Source: Halictus rubicundus (lineage: Eukaryota; Arthropoda; Insecta; Hymenoptera; Halictidae). From it: a stretch of DNA of 64,000 nucleotides. Below are positions 53,849 through 64,000 of the stretch, one piece after another. Location of the stretch: the NCBI RefSeq assembly GCF_050948215.1, contig NW_027488820.1, forward strand, positions 1 through 64,000, given 5' to 3'. The position numbers were made by a program, and so were the translations under genes. The notes beneath the pieces were generated by a model. The model saw only the letters and a program-made list of their open reading frames with translations, did no database searches and was not told the DNA's origin. Numbering within the stretch: position 1 is the first letter of the stretch; each line of letters starts with the position of its first letter.

Positions 53849-54734
53849 ATTATAGGGCAGAGGATAGGATAGGATAGAGGATAGGATAGGATAGAGGATA
53901 GGATAGGATAGGGGATAGGATAGGATAGATGATGTTATAGGATAGAGGATAGGATAGGATGGAGGATAGGACAGGATAGAGGATAGGATAGGATAGAGGA
54001 TAGGATAGGATAGAGGATAGGATAGGATAGAGGATAGGATAGGATAGAGGATAGGATACGGATAGAGGATAGGATAGGATAGAGGATAGGATAGAGGATA
54101 GGATAGAGGATTGGATAGGATAGAGGATATTATAGGATAGAGGATAGGATAGGATGGAGGATAGGATAGGATAGAGGATAACATAGGGGATTGGATAGGA
54201 TAGAGGATAGGATACGATAGAGGATAGGATAGGATAGAGGATAGGATAGGATAGAGGATAGGATAGGATAGAGGATAGGATACGATAGAGGATAGGATAG
54301 GATATAGGATAGGATAGGATAGAGGATAGGATAGGATAGAGGATAGGATACGATAGAGGATAGGATAGGATATAGGATAGGATAGGATAGAGGATAGGAT
54401 AGGATAGAGGATAGGATAGGATAGAGGATAGGATAGGATAGAGGATAGGATAGGATAGAGGATAGGATAGGATAGAGGATAGGATAGGATAGAGGATAGG
54501 ATAGGATAGAGGATATTATAGGGCAGAGGATAGGATAGGATAGAGGATAGGATAGGATAGAGGATAGGATAGGATAGGGGATAGGATAGGATAGATGATG
54601 TTATAGGATAGAGGATAGGATAGGATGGAGGATAGGACAGGATAGAGGATAGGATAGGATAGAGGATAGGATAGGATAGAGGATAGGATAGGATAGAGGA
54701 TAGGATAGGATAGAGGATAGAGGATTGGATAGGA

Positions 54735-57700
54735 TAGAGGATATTATAGGATAGAGGATAGGATAGGATGGAGGATAGGATAGGATAGAGGATAACATAG
54801 GGGATTGGGTAGGATAGAGGATGGGAGACGATGGAGGATAGGATAGGATTGATGATAGGATACGAAAGATTACAGGATAGGATACAGGATACGATATTAT
54901 AGAGGATACGATATTATAGAGGATGGGATAGGATAGAGGATAGGATAGGATGGAGGATAGGATAGGATAGAGGATAGCATAGGATAGAGGATAGGATAGG
55001 ATATAGGATAGGATAGGATAGAGGATAGGATAGGATACAGGATACGATATTATAGAGGATACGATATTATAGAGGATAGGATAGGATAGAGGATAGGATA
55101 GGATAGAGGATAGGATAGGATAGAGGATAGGATAGGATATAGGATAGGATAAGATAGAGGATAGGATAGGATAGAGGATAGGATAGGATAGAGGAGAGGA
55201 TAGGATAGAGGATTGGATAGGATAGAGGATACCAAAGGATAGAGGATAGGATAGGATTGAGGATAGGATAGGAAAGAGGACAGGATGGGATACAGGATAC
55301 GATATTATAGAGGATACGATATTGTAGAGGATAGGATAGGGTAGAGGATAGGATAGGATAGAGGATAGGATAGGATAGAGGAGAGGATAGGAGAGAGGAT
55401 AGGATAGGACAGAGGATAGGATAGGATAGACGATAGGATAGGATATAGGATAGGATAGGATAGAGGATAGGATAGGATAGAGGATAGGATAGGATAGAGG
55501 ATTGGATATGATAGAGGATACCAAAGGATAGAGGATAGGATAGGATTGTGGATAGGATAGGAAAGAGGACAGGATAGGATACAGGATACAATATTATAGA
55601 GGATACGATATTGTAGAGGATAGGATACGATATAGGATAGGATAGGATAGAGGAGAGGATAGGAGAGAGGATAGGATAGGACAGAGGATAGGATAGGATA
55701 GAGGATAGGATAGGATAGAGGATAGGATAGGATAGGATAGAGGATAGGAGAGGATAGAGGATAGGATAGGATAGAGGATAGGATAGGATAGTTGATAGGA
55801 TAGGATAGGATAGAGGATAGGATAGGATAGTTGATAGGATAGGATTGAGGATAGGATAGGATAGAGGATAAGATAGGATAGAGGATAACATAGGGGATTG
55901 GATAGGATAGAGGATGGGAGACGATGGAGGATGGGATAGGATTGATGATAGGATAGGAAAGATTACAGGATAGGATACAGGATACGATATTATAGAGGAT
56001 ACGATATTATAGAGGATAGGATAGGAGAGAGGATAGGATAGGATAGAGGATAGGATAGGATAGAGGATAGGATAGGACAGAGGATAGGATAGGATAGAGG
56101 ATAGGATACGGATAGATTATAGGATACGGATAGAGGATATGATAGGATAGAGGATAGGATAGGATACAGGATAGGATAGGATAGAGGATAGGATAGGATA
56201 GAGGATAGGATAGGATAGAGGATAGGATAGGATAGTTGATATGATAGGATACAGGATAGGATAGGATAGAGGATAGGATAGTATAGAGGATAGGATAGGA
56301 TAGAGGATAGGATAGGATAGAGGATAGGATAGGATAGAGGATAGGATAGGATAGAGGATAGGATAGGATAGAGGATAGGATAGGATAGAGGATAGGATAG
56401 GATAGAGGATAGGATAGGATAGAGGATAGGATAGGATAGAGGATAGGATAGGATAGAGGATAGGATAGGATAGAGGATAGGATAGGATAGAGGATAGGAT
56501 AGGATAGAGGATAGGATAGGATAGAGGATAGGATAGGATAGAGGATAGGATAGGATAGAGGATATTATAGGGCAGAGGATAGGATAGGATAGAGGATAGG
56601 ATAGGATAGAGGATAGGATAGGATAGGGGATAGGATAGGATAGAGGATAGGATAGGATAGAGGATAGGATAGGATAGAGGATAGGATACGGATAGAGGAT
56701 AGGATAGGATAGGATAGAGGATAGGATAGGGTAGAGGATAGGATAGGATAGAGGAGAGGATAGAGGATAGGATAGAGGATTGGATAGGATAGAGGATATT
56801 ATAGGATAGAGGATAGGATAGGATGGAGGATAGGATAGGATAGAGGATAACATAGGGGATTGGGTAGGATAGAGGATGGGAGACGATGGAGGATAGGATA
56901 GGATTGATGATAGGATACGAAAGATTACAGGATAGGATACAGGATACGATATTATAGAGGATACGATATTATAGAGGATGGGATAGGATAGAGGATAGGA
57001 TAGGATGGAGGATAGGATAGGATAGAGGATAGCATAGGATAGAGGATAGGATAGGATATAGGATAGGATAGGATAGAGGATAGGATAGGATACAGGATAC
57101 GATATTATAGAGGATACGATATTATAGAGGATAGGATAGGATAGAGGATAGGATAGGATAGAGGATAGGATAGGATAGAGGATAGGATAGGATAGAGGAT
57201 AGGATAGGATATAGGATAGGATAAGATAGAGGATAGGATAGGATAGAGGATAGGATAGGATAGAGGAGAGGATAGGATAGAGGATTGGATAGGATAGAGG
57301 ATACCAAAGGATAGAGGATAGGATAGGATTGAGGATAGGATAGGAAAGAGGACAGGATGGGATACAGGATACGATATTATAGAGGATACGATATTGTAGA
57401 GGATAGGATAGGGTAGAGGATAGGATAGGATAGAGGATAGGATAGGATAGAGGAGAGGATAGGAGAGAGGATAGGATAGGACAGAGGATAGGATAGGATA
57501 GACGATAGGATAGGATATAGGATAGGATAGGATAGAGGATAGGATAGGATAGAGGATAGGATAGGATAGAGGATTGGATATGATAGAGGATACCAAAGGA
57601 TAGAGGATAGGATAGGATTGTGGATAGGATAGGAAAGAGGACAGGATAGGATACAGGATACAATATTATAGAGGATACGATATTGTAGAGGATAGGATAC

Positions 57701-58860
57701 GATATAGGATAGGATAGGATAGAGGAGAGGATAGGAGAGAGGATAGGATAGAACAGAGGATAGGATAGGATAGAGGATAGGATAGGATAGAGGATAGGAA
57801 AGGATAGGATAGAGGATAGGAGAGGATAGAGGATAGGATAGGATAGAGGATAGGATAGGATAGTTGATAGGATAGGATAGGATAGAGGATAGGATAGGAT
57901 AGTTGATAGGATAGGATTGAGGATAGGATAGGATAGAGGATAAGATAGGATAGAGGATAACATAGGGGATTGGATAGGATAGAGGATGGGAGACGATGGA
58001 GGATGGGATAGGATTGATGATAGGATAGGAAAGATTACAGGATAGGATACAGGATACGATATTATAGAGGATACGATATTATAGAGGATAGGATAGGAGA
58101 GAGGATAGGATAGGATAGAGGATAGGATAGGATAGAGGATAGGATAGGACAGAGGATAGGATAGGATAGAGGATAGGATACGGATAGATTATAGGATACG
58201 GATAGAGGATAGGATAGGATAGAGGATAGGATAGGATACAGGATAGGATAGGATAGAGGATAGGATAGGATAGAGGATAGGATAGGATAGAGGATAGGAT
58301 AGGATAGTTGATATGATAGGATACAGGATAGGATAGGATAGAGGATAGGATAGGATAGAGGATAGGATAGGATAGAGGATAGGATAGGATAGAGGATAGG
58401 ATAGGATAGAGGATAGGATAGGATAGAGGATAGGATAGGATAGGATAGAGGATAGGAGAGGATAGAGGATAGGATAGGATAGAGGATAGGATAGGATAGT
58501 TGATAGGATAGGATAGGATAGAGGATAGGATAGGATAGTTGATAGGATAGGATTGAGGATAGGATAGGATAGAGGATAAGATAGGATAGAGGATAACATA
58601 GGGGATTGGATAGGATAGAGGATGGGAGACGATGGAGGATGGGATAGGATTGATGATAGGATAGGAAAGATTACAGGATGGGATACAGGATACGATATTA
58701 TAGAGGATACGATATTATAGAGGATAGGATAGGATAGAGGATAGGATAGGATAGAGGATAGGATAGAATAGAGGATAGGATAAGATAGAGGATAGGATAG
58801 GATAGAGGATAGGATAGGATAGAGGATAGGATACGGATAGAGGATAGGATAGGATAGAGG
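54735..58860. repeat. 2072-bp tandem duplication
   Basis: CCAAAGG at 55232 and 57304, CCAAAGG at 55521 and 57593, GATAGATTATAGG near 56115 and 58187: all at offset 2072. Upstream landmarks (GGGGATTGGGTAGG at 54800 and 56855, ATAGCATAGG near 54977 and 57032) are at 2055. One extra unit in copy 2 lies between them, in the run at 55065-55135 / 57125-57205. After about 58240 copy 2 switches to sequence like 55740, so its end is a rearranged joint. Confidence 0.85.
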
Positions 58861-59470
58861 ATAGGATAGGATAGAGGATAGGATAGGATAGAGGAGAGGA
58901 TAGAGGATAGGATAGAGGATTGGATAGGATAGAGGATATTATAGGATAGAGGATAGGATAGGATGGAGGATAGGATAGGATAGAGGATAACATAGGGGAT
59001 TGGATAGGATAGAGGATGGGAGACGATGGAGGATAGGATAGGATTGATGATAGGATAGGAAACATTACAGGATAGGATACAGGATACGATATTATAGAGG
59101 ATACGATATTATAGAGGATAGGATAGGATAGAGGATAGGATAGGATGGAGGATAGGATAGGATAGAGGATAGCATAGGATAGAGGATAGGATAGGATATA
59201 GGATAGGATAGGATACAGGATAGGATAGGATACAGGATACGATATTATAGAGGATACGATATTATAGAGGATAGTATAGGATAGAGGATAGGATAGGATA
59301 GAGGATAGGATAGGATAGAGGATAGGATAGGATAGAGGATAGGATAGGATATAGGATAGGATAGGATAGAGGATAGGATAGGATAGAGGATAGGATAGGA
59401 TAGAGGATTGGATAGGATAGAGGATAGGATAGGATTGAGGATAGGATAGGAAAGATTACAGGATAGGATA
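58861..59470. repeat. Truncated third copy of the 2.07-kb unit
   Basis: The ATAGCATAGG landmark recurs at 59172, 2140 bp after 57032, with the surrounding GATTACAGG (here with AACATTACAGG) and double ACGATATTATAG units. It ends before any CCAAAGG unit. The GGGGATTGGGT variant of the first two copies is the ordinary GGGGATTGGAT here. Confidence 0.75.
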
Positions 59471-62400
59471 CAGGATACGATATTATAGTGGATACGATAT
59501 TATAGAGGATAGGATAGGATAGAGGATAGGATAGGATGGAGGATAGGATAGGATAGAGGATAGGATAGGATAGAGGATAGGATAGGATATAGGATAGGAT
59601 AGGATAGAGGATAGGATAGGATAGAGGATAGGATAGGATAGAGGATAGGATAGGATAGAGGATAGGATAGGATAGAGGATAGGATAGGATAGAGGATAGG
59701 ATAGGATAGAGGATAGGATAGGATAGAGGATAGGATAGGATAGAGGATAGGATAGGATAGAGGATAGGATAGGATAGAGGATAGGATAGGATAGAGGATA
59801 GGATAGGATAGATGATGTTATAGGATAGAGGATAGGATAGGATGGAGGATAGGACAGGATAGAGGATAGGATAGGATAGAGGATAGGATAGGATAGAGGA
59901 TAGGATAGGATAGAGGATATTATAGGACAGAGGATAGGATAGGATAGAGGATAGGTTAGGATAGATGATATTATAGGATAGAGGATAGGATAGGATATAG
60001 GATTGGATAGGACAGAGGATAGGATCGGATAGAGGATAGGATAGGATTGAGGATAGGAGAGGATAGAGCAGATGTTAGAGCATAGGAAAGAATTGAAGAT
60101 AGGATAGGATAGAGTATAGGATATGATAGAGAATAGGATAGGATAGATGATATTATAGGATAGAGGATAAGATAGGATGGAGGATAGGATATGATAGAGG
60201 ATAGGATAGGATGGAGGTTAGGATAGGATAGAGGATAAGATAGGATAGAGGATAACATAGGAGATTGGATAGGATAGAGGATAGGATAGGATAGAGGATA
60301 GGATAGGATAGAGGATAGGATACGACAGAGGATAGGGGATTGGATCGGATACAGGATAGGAGACGGTAGAGGATTGGATAGGATAGAGGAAAGGATAGGA
60401 TAGAGGATATTATAGGATAGAGGATAGGATAGGATGGAGGTTAGGATAGGATAGAGGATAAGATAGGATAGAGGATAACATAGGGGATTGGATAGGATAG
60501 AGGATAGGAGACCATAGAGGATAGGATAGGATTGATGATAGGATAGGAAAGTTTACAGGATAGGATACAGGATACGATATTATAGAGGATACGATATTAT
60601 AGAGGATAGGATAGGATAGAGGATAGGATAGGATAGAGGATAGGATAGGATAGAGGATAGGATAGGATAGAGGATAGGATAGGATAGAGGATAGGATAGG
60701 ATAGAGGATAAGATAGGATAGAGGATAACATAGGGGATTGGATAGGATAGAGGATGGGAGACGATGGAGGATAGGATAGGATTGATGATAGGATAGGAAA
60801 GATTACAGGATACGATACAGGATACGATATTATAGTGGATACGATATTATAGAGGATAGGATAGGATAGAGGATAGGATAGGATGGAGGATAGGATGGGA
60901 TAGAGGATAGGATAGGATAGAGGATAGGATAGGATATAGGATAGGAGACCATAGAGGATAGGATAGGATTGATGATAGGATAGGAAAGATTACAGGATAG
61001 GATACAGGATACGATATTATAGAGGATACGATATTATAGAGGATAGGATAGGATAGAGGATAGGATAGGATAGAGGATAGGATAGGATAGAGGATAGGAT
61101 AGGATATAGGATAGGATAGGATAGAGGATAGGATAGGATAGAGGATAGGATAGGATAGAGGATAGGATAGGATAGAGGATAGGATGGGATAGTTGATAGG
61201 ATAGGATACAGGATAGGATAGGATAGAGGATAGGATAGGAGAGAGGATAGGATAGGATAGAGGATAGGATAGGATAGAGGATAGGATAGGATTGAGGATA
61301 GGAGAGGATAGAGCAGATGATAGAGCATAGGCAAGAATTGAGGATAGGATAGGATAGAATATAGGATAGGATAGAGAATAGGATAGGATTGATGATGTTA
61401 TAGGCTAGAGGATAGGATAGGATGGAGGATAGGACAGGATACAGGATAGGATAGGATAGAGGATATTATAGGACAGAGGATAGGATAGGATAAAGGATAG
61501 GATATTATAGAGGATAGGATAGGATAGAGTATAACATAGGGGATTGGATAGCATAGATGATAGGAGACGATAGAGGATAGGATAGGATAGAGGATAGGAT
61601 AGGATAGAGGATAGGATAGGATAAAGGATAGGATAGGATAGAGGATAGGAGAGGATAGAGTATAGGATAGGATAGAGGATAGGATAGGATAGCGGATAGG
61701 ATAGTATGGAGTATACGATAGAATTGAGGATAGGATAGGGTTGAGGATAGGATAGGATAGAGGATAGGAGAAGATAGAGGATTGGATAGGATAGAGGATA
61801 GGTTACGATAGAGGATAGGATAGAGAAGAGGATAGGATAGAGGATAGGGGATTGCATCGGATACAGGATAGGAGACGGTAGAGGATTGGATAGGATAGAG
61901 GATAGGATAGGATAGAGGATATTATAGGATAGAGGATAGGATAGGATGGAGGTTAGGATAGGGTAGAGGATAAGATAGGATAGAGGATAACATAGGGGAT
62001 TGGATAGGATAGAGGATAGGAGACCATAGAGGATAGGATAGGATTGATGATAGGATACGAAAGTTTACAGGATAGGATACAGGATACGATATTATAGAGG
62101 ATACGATATTATAGAGGATAGGATAGGATAGAGGATAGGATAGGATAGAGGATAGGATAGGATAGAGGATAGGATAGGATAGAGGATAGGATAGGATAGA
62201 GGATAGGATAGGATATAGGATAGGATAGGATAGAGGATAGGATAGGGTAGAGGAAAGGATAGGATAGAGGATAGGATAGGATAGAGGATAGGATAGGATA
62301 GAGGATAGGATAGGATAGAGGATAGGATAGGATAGATGATGTTATAGGATAGAGGATATGATAGGATGGAGGATAGGACAGGATAGAGGATAGGATAGGA

Positions 62401-64000
62401 TAGAGGATAGGATAGGATAGAGGATAGGATAGGATAGAGGATATTATAGGACGGAGGATAGGATAGGATAGAGGATAGGATAGGATAGATGATATTATAG
62501 GATAGAGGATAGGATAGGATGGAGGATAGGATAGGATAGAGGATAGGATATAGGATTGGATAGGACAGAGAATAGGATCGGATAGAGGATAGGATAGGAT
62601 TGAGGATAGGAGAGGATAGAGGATAGGATACGATAGAGGATAGGATAGAGAATAGGATAGGATTGAGGATAGGAGAGGATAGAGGATAGGATACGATAGA
62701 GGATAGGATAGAGAATAGGATAGGATAGAGGATAGGGGATTGGATCGGATACAGGATAGGAGACGGTAGAGGATTGGATAGGATAGAGGATATTATAGGA
62801 TAGAGGATAGGATAGGATGGAGGATAGAATAGGATAGAGGATAAGATAATATAGAGGATAACATGGGGGATTGGATAGGATAGAGGATAGGATAGGATAG
62901 AGGATAGGATAGGATAGTTGATATGATAGGATACAGGATAGGATAGGATAGAGGATAGGATAGAGGATAGGATAGGATAGAGGATAGGATAGGATAGAGG
63001 ATAGGATAGGATAGAGGATAGGATAGGATAGAGGATAGGATAGGATAGAGGATAGGATAGGATAGAGGATAGGATAGGATAGAGGATAGGATAGGATAGA
63101 GGATAGGATAGGATAGAGGATAGGATAGGATAGAGGATAGGATAGGATAGAGGATAGGATAGGATAGAGGATAGGATAGGATAGAGGATAGGATAGGATA
63201 GAGGATAGGATAGGATAGAGGATAGGATAGGATAGATGATGTTAAAGGATAGAGGATAGGAATGGATGGAGGATAGGACAGGATAGAGGATAGGATAGGA
63301 TAGAGGATAGGATAGGATAGAGGATAGGATAGGATAGAGGATAGGATAGGATAGATGATAATATAGGATAGAGGATAGGATAGGATGGAGGATAGGATAG
63401 GATAGAGGATAGGATATAGGATCGGATAGGATAGACGATAGGATCGGATAGAGGATAGGATAGGATTGAGGATAGGAGAGGATAGAGCAGATGATAGAGC
63501 ATAGGCAAGAATTGAGGATAGGATAGGATAGAATATAGGATAGGATAGAGAATAGGATAGGATAGATGATGTTATAGGATAGAGGATAGGATAGGATGGA
63601 GGATAGGACAGGATAGAGGATAGGATAGGATAGAGGATAGGATAGGATAGAGGATAGGATAGGATAGAGGATATTATAGGACAGAGGATAGGATAGGATA
63701 GAGGATAGGATAGGATAGATGTTATTATAGGATAGAGGATAGGATAGGATGGAGGATAGGATAGGATAGAGGATAGGATATAGGATTGGATAGGACAGAG
63801 GATAGGATCGGATAGAGGATAGGATAGGATTGAGGATAGGAGAGGATAGAGGATAGGATACGATTGAGGATAGGATAGAGAATACGATAGGATAGAGGAT
63901 AGGGGATTGGATCGGATACAGGATAGGAGACGGTAGAGGATTGGATAGGATAGAGGATATTATAGGATAGAGGATAGGATAGGATGGAGGATAGAATAGG
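59471..64000. repeat. Mosaic right-edge satellite
   Basis: It contains a canonical run (about 59575-59810), CAGATGTTAGAGC at 60069, CAGATGATAGAGC at 61314 and 63488, GCGGATAGG at 61692 and several GGGGATTGGATCGG cassettes. The segment 62610-62720 holds two near copies of a GGATACGATAG and GAGAATAGG pair. A long canonical run follows at about 62975-63233. The array continues past the window edge. Confidence 0.8.

Larger units (their letters stand above)
1..64000. repeat. 17-bp satellite array filling the window
   Basis: Every part of the window is built from the unit GAGGATAGGATAGGATA. The unit is three GGATA pentamers plus a GA spacer, 41% G+C and free of C on the + strand. C appears only in variant units such as those with GGACAG, GATACAGG, ACGATA or CCAAAGG. 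Shorter 12-bp forms (two pentamers plus GA) and longer 22-bp forms (four pentamers plus GA) are interspersed. No unique sequence longer than a few tens of bases was seen. An array of this size is typical of eukaryotic constitutive heterochromatin; that placement is inferred. I do not recognise it as a named satellite family. Confidence 0.97.

Noticed and set aside
17..63508. Dozens of long minus-strand open frames that look like a repetitive Tyr/Pro-rich protein family
   Set aside because: They are direct translations of the stop-free satellite complement, occur in overlapping phases with the same peptide, and start and stop at chance variant units.
1..64000. CRISPR array (short regular repeats)
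   Set aside because: The units are directly adjacent with no unique spacers, and there are no cas genes.
1..64000. Telomeric repeat
   Set aside because: GTTAGG occurs only as isolated variant units; there is no tandem TTAGG or TTAGGG. The GGATA pentamer is not a telomere repeat I know.
1..64000. Human-type satellite II/III (GGAAT) repeat
   Set aside because: The pentamer here is GGATA, not GGAAT, and it is arranged in a 17-bp unit.
1..64000. Massive cluster of GATA-factor sites
   Set aside because: The consensus context is GGATAGG, which lacks the A or T required before GATA in the WGATAR motif; only some variant units (TGATAG, AGATAG) fit.
1..64000. GGATA as a plant MYB-type core site repeated thousands of times
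   Set aside because: GGATA has been listed as a core site for a plant MYB-related protein, but a 5-bp match in a satellite of unknown host carries no weight.
1..64000. CENP-B box or other known centromere protein motif
   Set aside because: Nothing resembling the CENP-B box was seen; a centromeric role cannot be argued from this sequence.
1..64000. Assembly artefact (false tandem expansion) as the source of all block duplications
   Set aside because: Block copies carry private substitutions and private local duplications (517 bp, 255 bp, 440-bp loss), which simple assembly duplication would not create. Individual near-identical pairs (50.4 kb, 31-35 kb) still need read support.

Overview
The whole 64-kb window is one satellite array. 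Its basic unit is the 17-bp sequence GAGGATAGGATAGGATA on the + strand: three GGATA pentamers plus GA, with no C, 7 G, 7 A and 3 T. I found no stretch that is not built from this unit, its close variants or shortened and lengthened derivatives. I see no gene, rRNA, tRNA, transposon, CRISPR array, promoter or replication origin that can be supported. Tens of kilobases of homogenised short satellite point to a eukaryotic heterochromatic region (pericentromeric, subtelomeric, sex- or B-chromosome type). That is an inference from repeat type alone; the species cannot be told from the sequence.

The minus strand is open in all three frames over long distances, with open frames of up to 963 codons. 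This follows from the repeat: its complement contains no stop codon, and because 17 is not a multiple of 3 each frame in turn reads the same 17-residue peptide (SYPLSYPILYPILSSIL). I treat these frames as artefacts. The + strand carries TAG in every unit and is closed everywhere.

The real information lies in the higher-order structure, which can be read from rare variant units used as landmarks. Left edge: a 563-bp tandem pair (38-1163), then canonical arrays with a 1450-bp-offset duplication (1164-4060). Left half: a 5.8-kb block present twice (about 6292-12060 and 12336-18110), with a nested 1195-bp tandem in each copy; then related 1.9-2.0-kb blocks at 18841-22200 and 23710-27701; then a short duplicated segment (27705-28410). 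Middle: a 4.3-kb block (28370-32700) and a 2124-bp tandem duplication (31125-35373). Right-centre: 34753-47325 is a shortened collinear copy of about 4921-32700, made of segments offset by 29.8, 18.3 and 14.6 kb. Right edge: 47326-64000 is a more mixed zone with its own doublet variant cluster, a third copy of the left-edge 563-bp unit at about 52333, and a 2072-bp tandem duplication (54735-58860).

Length differences between duplicated blocks are mostly whole multiples of 17 bp and mostly map to uninterrupted canonical runs. The array therefore records both large unequal exchanges and local unit-by-unit slippage. All block boundaries were read by eye and are accurate to a few tens of bases; landmark positions and offsets are exact unless marked approximate.
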